NCBI GenBank assembly: GCA_021324135.1 | Contig: JAJPJO010000087.1 | Span: 1-40,524 of the forward strand | Direction: 5' to 3' | Source: Pseudomonadota bacterium | GTDB taxonomy: Bacteria > Cyanobacteriota > Vampirovibrionia > Obscuribacterales > Obscuribacteraceae | Length of the DNA stretch: 40,524 nt | Part shown: piece by piece, positions 26,894 to 35,201 of the stretch | Numbering within the stretch: position 1 is the first letter of the stretch | How the letters are laid out: each line of letters begins with the position of its first letter | Translations under genes and position numbers: made by a program | The notes under the pieces: generated by a model | The model's database searches: none | What the model was told of the DNA's origin: nothing | What the model saw: the letters and a program-made list of their open reading frames with translations, nothing else

Positions 26894-28054
26894 ATGAGTA
26901 AAACTCTGAAGATCGGCATCACGGCGATAGTCTCACTGATCGCTGCCATCCTCCTGCTCGGGGAGCCGAATCAAAAAGCTCCTTTCAATCCAGCGCCACT
27001 GAGGCTGGTGAGCGAGCAAAACATCGACGCTGTCGATCGGCCGATGTTGGTTCTCGTCTATGGCAAGGATTGCCGAAAGTGCAATCTCTGGCTCTCCAGG
27101 CTGAAGAAGATGGCACGCGCAGGACGAGAGCCGGCGGCGAAATCACAGGAGCCGTTTGCTTTTAATCTCGGCGTGATGGAGAACGACGATCATATCTCCG
27201 CCCGCTCCCTGCCGGTCATCCTGATGCATGTTCCTGGTGTCGGATCGGTGTTCATCAAAGAAAACGCCGAGCCGCCGACCGACATTCGGGCGTTTGTGGC
27301 AAAGCGTCTTGAGGTGCTGAGGAAGGAATGGCCGGCAATCGAGCGCTTCGCCAAAGCGCGCTCCCGTGTCGACCAGATCGAGAAGCCCTTCCAGGATGAG
27401 CTGCTGGCCCTGCAAAGAGAACGCATGGAAGCTATGAAGGCTCACATGAAGGAACAGCACGCCGTCGTCGAAGACACGGAGAAGGACGAGCGTCTGCAAG
27501 AGCTCAAGAAGGCTGCCGAAGCGATTCTGGACGAGGTAAACGAGCCTTTGAAGGACCGGTTCGAGGCGCCCATAAAGGACCTCAAGGAGCGCCGCGAAGC
27601 TGCTTTCGCTGACCTGCAAATCAAGTATGAGCAGCTCAGCGCCCAACGCGATGCTTTGATCGCGGAGGGCGTCCGGGAAGACGACGGCAGGATCAAGGCG
27701 ATCGAAACTGAGATTGCCGAGCTGCAGGCCCAGTTCGAGCAGACCCGCAAGCACTTCGCCGAGGAGAACCAGGCCCTGGCGGATGAAATCAAGACAGCGC
27801 GCCAGAAATCGCCGCGCTATCCTGAGCTGATGCTGGCGCTCAGTCGATTCGAATCCGCCAAGGCTCCCTATAACTGGAGACTCGAGGATCTCGGCGACAG
27901 CTGGAGCGCGGCTTTGTCGTCGCTCAAGACCAGGGCAGATGAGATCAACCTGCGCCGCAAAGAGGCACTGCGGAGCTCCACTCCGCCCGTTTTGAGCGAA
28001 CTTGCCGAGGCCAGGGCGGAGTTCGAGCAGATCTCATCGCAAGACGCAGAGTGA
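26894..28054 (+). CDS. Membrane-anchored thioredoxin-like protein with long coiled coil
   Basis: The 386-residue product begins with a signal anchor (about 6-23). A thioredoxin-like domain (about 40-140) follows, with C60-R-K-C63 in VYGKDCRKCNLW and a likely cis-Pro in SLPVILM. Residues about 145-300 are strongly helical and charged (QRERMEAMKAHMKEQH, ETEIAELQAQFEQTRKHF), a long coiled coil, ending in a helical tail to 386. The thioredoxin part suggests disulfide or thiol chemistry; the coiled coil suggests oligomerisation. Both would face the periplasm if the anchor is N-in. It has AAAGGAAAT before ATG. It lies 136 bases behind the FtsH-like gene, with hairpins between them, so expression is probably separate. 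Confidence 0.85.
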   Translation: MSKTLKIGITAIVSLIAAILLLGEPNQKAPFNPAPLRLVSEQNIDAVDRPMLVLVYGKDCRKCNLWLSRLKKMARAGREPAAKSQEPFAFNLGVMENDDHISARSLPVILMHVPGVGSVFIKENAEPPTDIRAFVAKRLEVLRKEWPAIERFAKARSRVDQIEKPFQDELLALQRERMEAMKAHMKEQHAVVEDTEKDERLQELKKAAEAILDEVNEPLKDRFEAPIKDLKERREAAFADLQIKYEQLSAQRDALIAEGVREDDGRIKAIETEIAELQAQFEQTRKHFAEENQALADEIKTARQKSPRYPELMLALSRFESAKAPYNWRLEDLGDSWSAALSSLKTRADEINLRRKEALRSSTPPVLSELAEARAEFEQISSQDAE

Positions 28055-28119
28055 TGTGAACCAGCTTCGTGCCGCTGCAATCCTTATAGTATATGCAGCG
28101 GCGCGGCTTTGGTATCGCG

Positions 28120-28150
28120 GGCGGTGAGTCACTGGTCATGACTCACCGCC
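28120..28150 (+). terminator. Strong stem-loop after the thioredoxin-like gene
   Basis: GGCGGTGAGTCA and TGACTCACCGCC form a perfect 12-base-pair stem with a 7-base loop. Only a weak T-containing tail follows. Confidence 0.6.
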
Positions 28151-28202
28151 TGCATTCTGGAAATCTCCTCTTGATTCTTGCTTCTTGTGGTCTTGATTAT
28201 CT

Positions 28203-28559
28203 CTATCCTGCGTCGAGTAGTAGCTGACGTTCAATTTCACTATTCATACGAGTCCAATTGGAAGTTGCGCGATTGCCGAAGAGCTTGATCTGATGCGGAG
28301 AATACGTATGCAAGACCGGGCATCGATTGACCGGTGCGATGATTACTGGCAGTTTAGAATCATCCATTTGCACAGACTCAACAGGAACATCCAACGCGCC
28401 AGCAGCCACGATTATTCGAAGCAACCCAGCCAGTACTAAACCCGATGCGCCGGTTATGTGTAGTGCGGTCTTCAATTGATGATCAGTATCGAACAATTGA
28501 TCAACATTTGCACTCAGAAGAACTGGACTTTGCTGAATGAACGCAACCAGAGTGTTCAT
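28203..28559 (-). CDS. Possible small protein, unrecognised
   Basis: The 118-codon minus-strand frame has a hydrophobic central stretch (ITGASGLVLAGLLRIIVAAG) that could be a single membrane span, and a C-terminal half with plausible codon use. It has no ribosome site before ATG 28559 and is AT-richer than its neighbours. It lies between plus-strand genes, so transcription would be antisense to the surrounding cluster. Confidence 0.4.
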   Translation of the reverse strand: MNTLVAFIQQSPVLLSANVDQLFDTDHQLKTALHITGASGLVLAGLLRIIVAAGALDVPVESVQMDDSKLPVIIAPVNRCPVLHTYSPHQIKLFGNRATSNWTRMNSEIERQLLLDAG

Positions 28560-28563
28560 TCAG

Positions 28564-28585
28564 GAAGGTCTGAAGACCTTCTTTT
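28564..28585 (+). terminator. Stem-loop with T4 tail before the small-gene cluster
   Basis: GAAGGTC-tgaa-GACCTTC (28564-28581) is followed by TTTT. It resembles a small terminator or attenuator 52 bases upstream of ATG 28634. On the minus strand it lies at the start of the possible 118-codon gene. Confidence 0.45.
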
Positions 28586-28633
28586 GGTGTCGGAACCAAT
28601 CGTTTCGATGCCGTTCCCCAACGGAGGAAAAAG

Positions 28634-29080
28634 ATGTTCAGCTTGAAAAAACTGTTTGACGCCTTCCAAGCGATCGCGAACGGGGAAGAAAAGCCCGAAT
28701 CAACGGTTCTTCAGCCCGGCATCACTATGTCGGCAAGCTTGTTTGCTAAGGATACCGATTCGGGATCTTTATCTCTCAAGACATTTGATGAACCTGCGGT
28801 TCCGGCAAGCGTCGAGGCAGTAGCAGAACAAGAAGACTCCAACCTCATGATCGACCATATCTATGAGAGGAATGGTCGCCGGACGCGTCGTGGAAAGGGC
28901 AAGCGCAAAGCTTACAAGCAGGCTCTTACCTCAGTGGCGTACAAGGAAGCCGGCGAACAGGATTGCGAGCGCCGCGATCAGATCGCCGATCTAATCGCCT
29001 TGAAGATCAAGGAGCGCTCGCGTCGAGACGAACGGCGCATACGCGTTGAGCGCGGCATGCATGGCTCGGCTTTCTGCTGA
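28634..29080 (+). CDS. Small charged protein, unrecognised
   Basis: The 148-residue product has a consensus-like ribosome site (GGAGGAAAAAG) before ATG 28634. The N-terminal half is acidic and Ser/Ala-rich. The C-terminal half is strongly basic (RNGRRTRRGKGKRKAYKQ, then RRDERRIRVERG), which suggests nucleic-acid or ribosome binding. No signal peptide or known domain. It is followed at once by a run of five stem-loops. The quality of the ribosome site and codon use make it a real gene. Confidence 0.75.
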   Translation: MFSLKKLFDAFQAIANGEEKPESTVLQPGITMSASLFAKDTDSGSLSLKTFDEPAVPASVEAVAEQEDSNLMIDHIYERNGRRTRRGKGKRKAYKQALTSVAYKEAGEQDCERRDQIADLIALKIKERSRRDERRIRVERGMHGSAFC

Positions 29081-29089
29081 GTCTATAAA

Positions 29090-29254
29090 GAGGAGCGGAC
29101 TTCCTTGTCCGCTCCTCCGTTCGTCTAACAAGCCGTGTCAAAAACGGAACGCCTTTGTCGAATAGCCTGAGGGAATCGTTGGCTATTCGAGAGAGGCGAC
29201 TCTCTGTCACGGCAGTGACTAATCTAGAAGTGGGCCGGTGCCAGTCCGGCCCAC
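29090..29254 (+). promoter_or_regulatory. Five consecutive stem-loops between two small genes
   Basis: Perfect stems follow one another: GAGGAGCGGAC/GTCCGCTCCTC (29090-29117, 11 pairs), TCGAATAGCC/GGCTATTCGA (29158-29190, 10 pairs), GAGAG-gcga-CTCTC (29191-29204, GNRA-type loop), GTCAC-ggca-GTGAC (29206-29219), and GTGGGCCGG/CCGGCCCAC (29230-29254, 9 pairs). The first may end the upstream transcript. The last sits just before AAGGAG and ATG 29274. Together they fill most of the 193-base spacer and look like a structured RNA leader. Confidence 0.55.
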
Positions 29255-29273
29255 AAGCAAGGAGTGAAAGCAA

Positions 29274-29612
29274 ATGACCATGCCGGAAGCAATCGAGCTC
29301 CGTGAAATCACCCTCCAGAATGCTCGCGATCTGGCGAGCAGTGCGTTGGGATTGAACCTGGGAAGCCCTCAGTTGGAGCAGCGGCTTAAGCCTCTGCTCG
29401 ATGAACTGCAGTCAGGCAGCCGCATATTCCTCCTCGACTGGGAGGGCAGCAAAATCCCTCGCGGCGTGAACCTTGAGGGGCATGTCATCGCCTGGACCCA
29501 GCACAGTATGGTCACCTCGGACGCCGGAGAGATGATCGGCACCTACCAGCGCACGATCGAGTTTGGCGGTTCGTCAGGCGAGCATCATCAAATGATCATC
29601 TACCTGCTCTAA
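29274..29612 (+). CDS. Small soluble protein, unrecognised
   Basis: The 112-residue product has AAGGAG 9 bases before ATG 29274. It is a mixed alpha/beta sequence (LREITLQNARDLASSALGL, SRIFLLDWEGSKIPRGVNLEG), with no Cys, signal peptide or known motif. The C-terminus contains GSSGEHHQMIIYLL. It is bounded on both sides by stem-loops, so it is probably transcribed as a single small unit. Function unknown. Confidence 0.7.
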   Translation: MTMPEAIELREITLQNARDLASSALGLNLGSPQLEQRLKPLLDELQSGSRIFLLDWEGSKIPRGVNLEGHVIAWTQHSMVTSDAGEMIGTYQRTIEFGGSSGEHHQMIIYLL

Positions 29613-29635
29613 GCATAAAACGCGATCCCTGCTAA

Positions 29636-29661
29636 GAGGGAGCCTGTTGAAAGGCTCCCTC
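29636..29661 (+). terminator. Rho-independent terminator after the 112-residue gene
   Basis: GAGGGAGCC-N8-GGCTCCCTC is a perfect 9-base-pair stem, followed by GTTCATCTCTTTTGGTTTTTTC, rich in T. Confidence 0.7.
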
Positions 29662-29793
29662 GTTCATCTCTTTTGGTTTTTTCTATGCTGAAGGCTGACT
29701 GCATGGCATGTTGCTGATCATTTTTTTGCACATCTCTATTTCTGACTTTCTCCTGAGAATCTTTCGACTTCATTCCCTTTCATAGTGAATGGC

Positions 29794-29864
29794 GCAATGC
29801 CCTCTCTTCAGTACGAGGGCATTGCCGCATTCACATTCGTGAATGTGGTCGAGTCGAGGACTCG
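29794..29864 (+). promoter_or_regulatory. Three stem-loops in the leader of the 69-residue gene
   Basis: GCAATGCCCTC/GAGGGCATTGC (29794-29825, 11 pairs), CACATT-cgtg-AATGTG (29832-29847) and CGAGTC-gag-GACTCG (29850-29864) follow one another 46-116 bases before ATG 29910. Confidence 0.55.
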
Positions 29865-29909
29865 CGAATGCCGCTGCTCTTGCCAGTGCAGCAAAAAAGG
29901 AGAGAAACA

Positions 29910-30119
29910 ATGGAGATGTTCAACTTCGACACCGGTGAGTTCGAACGTGTTGATGGTATCGACTCACTGGATGATACGAAGCTCATCCAGTATCTGCCAA
30001 AACATCCAGGGGCGGGAGGGGGAGCAGCTCGCGGACTCTACCAAGTCCTTCGTGATCTAGGTCATAGCAAACACGAAGCCATGGTTGAAGTGCTAAAGAG
30101 CGCCCTCGGCATCTCCTAA
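29910..30119 (+). CDS. Small 69-residue protein, unrecognised
   Basis: ATG 29910 follows AAAAAAGGAGAG, a strong ribosome site; an in-frame ATG at 29868 has none. The product (MEMFNFDTGEFERVDGIDSL...) is acidic at the N-terminus and helical at the C-terminus (RGLYQVLRDLGHSKHEAMVEVLKSAL), with a flexible GAGGGAARG hinge. It has no signal peptide. It lies between leader hairpins and a terminator, as a single-gene unit. Confidence 0.7.
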   Translation: MEMFNFDTGEFERVDGIDSLDDTKLIQYLPKHPGAGGGAARGLYQVLRDLGHSKHEAMVEVLKSALGIS

Positions 30120-30131
30120 TCGGCATAAAAC

Positions 30132-30207
30132 CTCGACTCCGTTCGGGAAGTCGAGTAAAGACAAAACTGACGGACGCGCTGTCTTCAAAAGCAGCGCGTC
30201 TTTTGTC
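30132..30207 (+). terminator. Stem-loop pair ending the 69-residue gene
   Basis: The first is CTCGACT/AGTCGAG (30132-30155). The second is GACGCGCTG-N10-CAGCGCGTC (30173-30200), followed by TTTTGTC, which can extend pairing with GACAAAA at 30160-30166. This is a typical Rho-independent terminator. Confidence 0.7.
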
Positions 30208-30412
30208 GGAGGCTTCGAGGGTCTGTGTTTTTCTTGCTGAACGCGCCACTATTCAATTTAGTATATCACCACCACATATGGTATCACCCGGGTGGCTGCC
30301 TGTGATGGCCTGCACGTTCAGTCCCAAGGAAAGCGGGGAGAGACAGTGCCGGTCCATCCCCACCCTGATTGAAAGCCGGCGGCGGCACGGAGCGCCACCG
30401 CCAGCGATACTA

Positions 30413-31348
30413 TTAGCCAGCCCGAACAGGTGCGAGAAGCTGGGCAAGTTCGGCGCGGTCCCAAAATGCGCAGGCGCTGAGCGGCCTGTCGACATACCAG
30501 TCGAGGACGAGCTTTTTGCCCGGCTCCCGCCCGTAACGATCGAACCGGCAGACTCCGCCCAGGTCCTGCAGCGCCTGAACATCAAGAAGCAGCTTGCCGT
30601 TGACCTTCGATCTGGGCGCCGCCAGCATCGCCAGCGCAGCGTCGGCGCCGATCTCGGCAGTGCGCGCCGACTGTTTCAGAAATTCAGGATTGGGCAGCTT
30701 GCTCAAAGCCGGCGTATCGAGGATGGACTCAAACCAGAGCCCGCTGACCGAGAAGCCCAGATTCCTGAACTCCCAGGACCAACCTAGAGTGAGCAAGCTC
30801 ATGGCGAATTTGGACGCTGTGTATGCCGGATTCGATCCGACCCAGCGCGCCAGCCAGCTTCTCGATACTGCTCGCCCCGGCTCCCCGAGGGGTGGCGTGA
30901 TATTCAGCACCCGAGGTCTTTTCGACTTCCTCAGCGCAGGCAACGCCGCCCATGTCATGTTGAAGGAGCCGACCGGATTCACTTTGAAGACCAAACCCAC
31001 CCGCCTGGGATCGGCATTCTCGGTTTCGGCATTGTCGAGCGCGCCGGCGTCGTTAACAAGGATATCGAGGCCGCCAAAGCGCCGCAAGGCAGCCTCGACA
31101 GCGTGCTGGCACTGGTTCGCGTCCTGAACGTCGCAGCAGACGCCGACTACTTCGCCGAAGTTGCTCAACTCCTCGGCCGCTGAAAAGATGGTGCCCTGTT
31201 TCTTTGGGTGTGGCTCACCAGTGGTGCCGACGATGACGACGTTTGCACCGGCAAAGAGCAGTTCGCGAGCCGTGGCAAAGCCGACGCCGGTCCTGCCGCC
31301 GGTAATCAGAGCTGTCTGTCCTCGAAGAATGCTTGCTTTCGGTTTCAT
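30413..31348 (-). CDS. Short-chain dehydrogenase/reductase, HSDL2-like
   Basis: This is a 311-residue Rossmann protein. It has cofactor motif GGRTGVG (17-23), DILVNDAG (95-102, usual NNAG), and the active-site pair Y176 and K180 in PAYTASK. The segment RVLNITPPLGEPG and the region after the YxxxK resemble the HSDL2-type SDRs, which act on lipid-like or unidentified substrates. Catalytic Ser is less clear (S162 or S164 are candidates). NAD(P)-dependent and cytoplasmic. The C-terminal 60 residues (DLGGVCRFDRYGREPG...) extend past the core SDR length. It lies behind the patatin-like gene on the same strand, with a stem-loop between. Confidence 0.88.
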   Translation of the reverse strand: MKPKASILRGQTALITGGRTGVGFATARELLFAGANVVIVGTTGEPHPKKQGTIFSAAEELSNFGEVVGVCCDVQDANQCQHAVEAALRRFGGLDILVNDAGALDNAETENADPRRVGLVFKVNPVGSFNMTWAALPALRKSKRPRVLNITPPLGEPGRAVSRSWLARWVGSNPAYTASKFAMSLLTLGWSWEFRNLGFSVSGLWFESILDTPALSKLPNPEFLKQSARTAEIGADAALAMLAAPRSKVNGKLLLDVQALQDLGGVCRFDRYGREPGKKLVLDWYVDRPLSACAFWDRAELAQLLAPVRAG

Positions 31349-31505
31349 TGACTCCTGTCCTCACAGTTGAGAGGGGCGATGTGCTGAGCATCGCTCCTCG
31401 GTTGATGTTTCGCTTCAATCGCAGTAGAGTCGAGCTCAGTCCGCGATCGTTTCAGCAATCGATGATGGTTGCCGGTTTTCCATTTGTGGCTCTCGCTATT
31501 CCTGC

Positions 31506-31536
31506 GCACCAGATCTGGTATCAGCCAGGCTGGTGC
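31506..31536 (-). terminator. Stem-loop between the patatin-like and SDR genes
   Basis: GCACCAG (31506-31512) pairs with CTGGTGC (31530-31536), with further internal complementarity. It lies just after the patatin-like stop on the minus strand. Confidence 0.4.
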
Positions 31537-31540
31537 CCTC

Positions 31541-32638
31541 TCAATCTTGAAGCACGCCCCTTTCCCGCAGAAGCACCATCGTCTGTTCCGTCAACCATCC
31601 CGCCGGCATACCTTTGCGGTAGTCCAGCTTGGCAAAGGCGTTGAATCCAGCGATCAGGTCCTTGGCGTTGAGGAACTGCTCCTCGGTGATGCGATGCCCG
31701 TCGTTCAGTGCCAGTGTCATGGACAGGAAGCCTTCCATGATTGCCAGCCATTTTTGATCAGTGTGCGCATCGAAGTCGAACGAACGGACGCCCCAGATTC
31801 GAGCATTTACCAGAAGCACTTTGTTTTCATGCTCCGATTTCTTGCCCTTAGGAGGAACACAGCGGCCACCGCAGAAGCGAGACCAGAGGTGTCCCTTGAG
31901 CCGATCGCGCAGGTCGAGATCGGGCCCGACATCACCAATAATGATGTCGCCGGGCTGCGCTCCGTAATGCTCGGTCAAGACCGATATCGGTCTGAAGCTT
32001 TCGAAGCTGTAGGCGCCGTCGTAGAGCGTTACCGTCTCGCCGTTGTCGAGAGTGATGACCATTGGCTTGAAGTATCCTGCCACCGTGCATGATGCACAAA
32101 TAGCCAGACCGATCGGCGGCGTGACATTCGAGACCTTCCGGAAATTTTCTCCTTGCACTCTCTTGAACACGCCCTCTACAGTCATCAGATACTGAGCACC
32201 AGACTTATCAACCGCCATGGTCCAGAACGGTATGACTGTCGGCCAACGCCCGTCGGAAAAACTGTCGAGCCATTCTCGCAAGCGGTCAAGTCTGTACTTA
32301 CCGCCTGAGGGTGGCTCGCCCTTAAACCGCGTGGCGTCTGTGAAGTAATGACCCCAGAGCACCGATTTCATGCCGCACTCTTCATCGATGAGAGTGGAGA
32401 AATCCTGCATTGCCAGGTTGATTACTTTACAAATGCCCATGCCCTCGGCAAAGAAGCGCAGTCCGATTGAGCCGCCGCTTATGCCGCCGATCGTCTTGAA
32501 AGTTCGGAATCCGAACCACCAGAGCGCGAGAAACATGCCGAGCATTGCCAGCATGGCTCGAATCCCTCCCGGTCCCCCTATGAGATGCACGCCTGGCTCT
32601 TCATGAATAGAGCGAGGGATGCCTTCTTCCGTAGACAT
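31541..32638 (-). CDS. Patatin-like phospholipase/acylhydrolase
   Basis: The 365-residue product starts at ATG 32638 with AAGGGGAT upstream; the open frame runs on to 32731 but that part has no ribosome site. It has an oxyanion-hole motif GGPGGIRA (about 21-28), nucleophile elbow G52-I-S54-G-G56 in IGGISGGSIG, and the catalytic Asp D207 in LYDGAYSF, the Ser-Asp dyad of patatins. It should cleave acyl groups from phospholipids or other lipid esters. A hydrophobic stretch (about 29-44) lies between the motifs, as in membrane-associated patatins. No signal peptide is evident. The SDR gene follows on the same strand. Confidence 0.88.
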   Translation of the reverse strand: MSTEEGIPRSIHEEPGVHLIGGPGGIRAMLAMLGMFLALWWFGFRTFKTIGGISGGSIGLRFFAEGMGICKVINLAMQDFSTLIDEECGMKSVLWGHYFTDATRFKGEPPSGGKYRLDRLREWLDSFSDGRWPTVIPFWTMAVDKSGAQYLMTVEGVFKRVQGENFRKVSNVTPPIGLAICASCTVAGYFKPMVITLDNGETVTLYDGAYSFESFRPISVLTEHYGAQPGDIIIGDVGPDLDLRDRLKGHLWSRFCGGRCVPPKGKKSEHENKVLLVNARIWGVRSFDFDAHTDQKWLAIMEGFLSMTLALNDGHRITEEQFLNAKDLIAGFNAFAKLDYRKGMPAGWLTEQTMVLLRERGVLQD

Positions 32639-33138
32639 ATGACCATCCCCTTTCCTTCTGCCAGCAAGTGAAGCGGCTGTGCGAACCAACCAATCAGCTC
32701 CGGGTTTTAGAGCTGATTTGCAAATGTGCACGCAGAGTTTAAGCCGGTTTCGGTTTGCTGTTCGATTGTGGTTGAGTTGAACGTTTCATTCAGTTTGGTG
32801 ATCTTCAGCGCTTCAGATCAAACCAATGTATAAAACGGTCCAATCAGCCTCGATCACGGGCATTCAAGCGTGCATCAGTGCTTTCTCCAATGGCGCTGTC
32901 GGGAATGCCTTTAGGGAAATGAACCAGGCAACGAGATTTAATTTAGTTGATCTCGCAATGGTTCCGACGATTGGCTGTTTGCCAGGTACCATTAACGCGA
33001 ATGCCACACATCAGCCACAAGCCGCCAACCTTTAGCCATGATAACGCCGTTATTCTGTCTCTAGTGACAACTTAACGGCCGCCAACTCGCTAACTGCTGT
33101 TTTAGGCGATTACGGCCGAAAGCAATGTTATAGCTGCA
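32639..33138. other. Divergent intergenic region of about 0.5 kb
   Basis: It lies between the patatin-like gene (minus) and a kinase gene (plus). A 69-codon plus-strand frame (32826-33035, MYKTVQSASITG...) without ribosome site may be spurious. No clear promoter is seen. Confidence 0.35.
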
Positions 33139-35025
33139 ATGACAAGAACCTCTCGCGGCAATACACCTCTAGGTTTTTCGTCCGGCTCTGATACGACTCA
33201 CGACAAGAGTTCCGAGCAGTGCATTTCGGCGAACTTGATCGGCTCGCAACTGGTTGATGAACTCAAGGTCGGCCAGATCGTCAGTGGTTACAAATTGATT
33301 GAAGAGATCGGCCGAGGTGGGATGGGGATTGTTTTCCTGGCTGAATACCTTCCCCTGGGACGCGTTTGCGCCGTCAAGTTTCTCGCACCATATATGGTAT
33401 CAACCCGGAGCTGGATAATGTTTCAGAAGGAGGCAAAACTGGTTGCGGCCCTGAGACATCCGACATTCTGCCGCGTATTCGATATGGGCGTTCATAAAGG
33501 ACTCTTCCCGTTTTATTCAATGGAGCATATTACCGGCAACACACTCGAGCAGCTGCTCAGTGAGGCAGGAACATTGCCGGTCGCCACCGTGTTGAACTTG
33601 CTCCTCAGGGCGGCCGACGGGCTTTACTACGCTCACAGTCAAGGTATCGTGCACAAGGACATCAAGCCGGCGAACATCATGCTGAGCAGACAAGAAGACG
33701 GAGAAATCGCAGTCAAAATTCTCGACTTCGGCATTGCCGAGCTCTGTGACAAAACTCTGCGACCAGGTGATAAGCACGCCTCTCAAAGTGTGCGGGGAAC
33801 CTGTGCTTACATGAGCCCCGAGCGCTTCGACAACAAGAAGCTGGACGGACGCTGCGACATTTACAGCCTTGGCTGCACCGCCTTTGAAGCGCTGACCGGA
33901 ACTCTCCCGTACGCCGACGACAGCTGGATCAAATCGGTCTGGCAGCACAAAAACGTCGCCGTTCCCCAACTGTGTGATTGGAGTAAGAACGACTTCCCTG
34001 CCGGACTGCAAGAGGTACTCGAGAAAATGCTGGCGAAGAATCCAGAGGATCGGTACAAATCGGCAGATCAGCTGGCTTTTGATGTGCAGTGCATGATTGA
34101 TGGAAAGCCGCTTGTCTTTGCCAAAGGTGATTGGGCGGCATCGGTGGAAATGCAGGCCATCGCGCGAGAATCAAAAGGTGGCGAGAGAGAAAAGAAGCCA
34201 GGTCAATCAATTCTCAGTCTGACTGCCTGGCTCTTCTTATCTGCACTCGCCTGCTGCGCGATTGCTCCTTTAGTTCCCCTGGTATTGGAGTTGCAACCGC
34301 CCAGCCAGCATTTCCATCGATCACCCAGCCGCGGTGACGGCAAAGCCAAGACAAAACCTAGGTCTGAGCTACCTTCCAGGAAGGTTTACTCACAGGCGGA
34401 GATTGATGAATTGCTTGATGGTGCGCTTCGAGCTTTTGAAGCGGGGCAGTATAAAAAGGCTGTGGAGGGATCATCGATTGCCATCAATAACGGTGGCAAC
34501 TCCGGTCATGCTTATTGCCTGCGCGGCGCCGCACTGTTCCACCTGGAGATGCCGCAGCAAGCCGTGAGCGATCTCAAGAAGGCAATCAGCATCGATCCGA
34601 AACTGGCCCGACAGGCTGATGTCCATGAAATGAAAGCCATGTGTCATGCCGATCTTGATCAGCTTGATGCCGCTCTCAGCGAGGCCGGCAAGAGTATTGA
34701 CTTAATGCCGAATGCCGGCCGCTTCAAGCTCAAGGGAGAGATCTTACGACGTTTGAAACGCAACCAGGAGGCGGTTGCGAGCTTTAGCAAGGGACTGAGC
34801 GCGAGCCCGGATTCCTACTGGCTTTTAGCCGATCGGGCCGAGGCTTATGTCGAGCTGAGACAATATGATCTGGCGCTTAAAGACTATAACCGGATGATTG
34901 AATTGCGTCCCGATGCAGGAAGGGCCTACGCGGACAGGGCGAAGGTATTCGACAGGCTCGGACAGTCCAGGCAAGCAGAGTCCAACCGCATCAAATCAAA
35001 CTCCCTTTCGTTTCCTCTGCAGTAG
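33139..35025 (+). CDS. Ser/Thr kinase with TM and C-terminal TPRs
   Basis: In the 628-residue product, the kinase domain (about 50-335) has glycine loop GRGGMG (58-63), K80 in CAVKFL, catalytic D174 in HKDIKPAN (HRD changed to HKD) and D196 in LDFGIAEL, so it should bind ATP and metal. A TM helix (about 358-380) is followed by a basic linker and about five TPRs (about 420-620), which would be outside the cytoplasm. No zinc module is present, unlike the kinases at 11187 and 13781. The ATG has no strong ribosome site. It is a single gene. A sensory or scaffold role is inferred from the TPR tail. Confidence 0.92.
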   Translation: MTRTSRGNTPLGFSSGSDTTHDKSSEQCISANLIGSQLVDELKVGQIVSGYKLIEEIGRGGMGIVFLAEYLPLGRVCAVKFLAPYMVSTRSWIMFQKEAKLVAALRHPTFCRVFDMGVHKGLFPFYSMEHITGNTLEQLLSEAGTLPVATVLNLLLRAADGLYYAHSQGIVHKDIKPANIMLSRQEDGEIAVKILDFGIAELCDKTLRPGDKHASQSVRGTCAYMSPERFDNKKLDGRCDIYSLGCTAFEALTGTLPYADDSWIKSVWQHKNVAVPQLCDWSKNDFPAGLQEVLEKMLAKNPEDRYKSADQLAFDVQCMIDGKPLVFAKGDWAASVEMQAIARESKGGEREKKPGQSILSLTAWLFLSALACCAIAPLVPLVLELQPPSQHFHRSPSRGDGKAKTKPRSELPSRKVYSQAEIDELLDGALRAFEAGQYKKAVEGSSIAINNGGNSGHAYCLRGAALFHLEMPQQAVSDLKKAISIDPKLARQADVHEMKAMCHADLDQLDAALSEAGKSIDLMPNAGRFKLKGEILRRLKRNQEAVASFSKGLSASPDSYWLLADRAEAYVELRQYDLALKDYNRMIELRPDAGRAYADRAKVFDRLGQSRQAESNRIKSNSLSFPLQ

Positions 35026-35147
35026 CGCTGAGATACTCAGCAATACCTGATACCAGATGTGGTACTGGAGTCGCCGCGCTTCGCATAACGGCCGATAGAG
35101 CAAAAACTTGCCAAGAAAACATACATGAGACGAAATGTAATATAACT

Positions 35148-35177
35148 AAGGCGGTGGCTTGGATGCCACCTCCTTTT
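35148..35177 (+). terminator. Terminator/attenuator-like stem-loop before the Nudix gene
   Basis: AAGG-c-GGTGGC pairs with GCCACC-t-CCTT (10 pairs, one mismatch) and is followed by TTTTG. It lies 120 bases after the kinase stop and 25 bases before GTG 35202, so it could end the kinase transcript or control the Nudix gene. Confidence 0.5.
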
Positions 35178-35201
35178 GATGTGGAAGTGTAGGACACCAC
35201 T

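Noticed and set aside
30203..30787. 194-codon plus-strand frame
   Set aside because: It is antisense to the SDR gene and starts in the terminator region.
31469..32092. 207-codon plus-strand frame
   Set aside because: It is antisense to the patatin-like gene with its GxSxG and DGA motifs.
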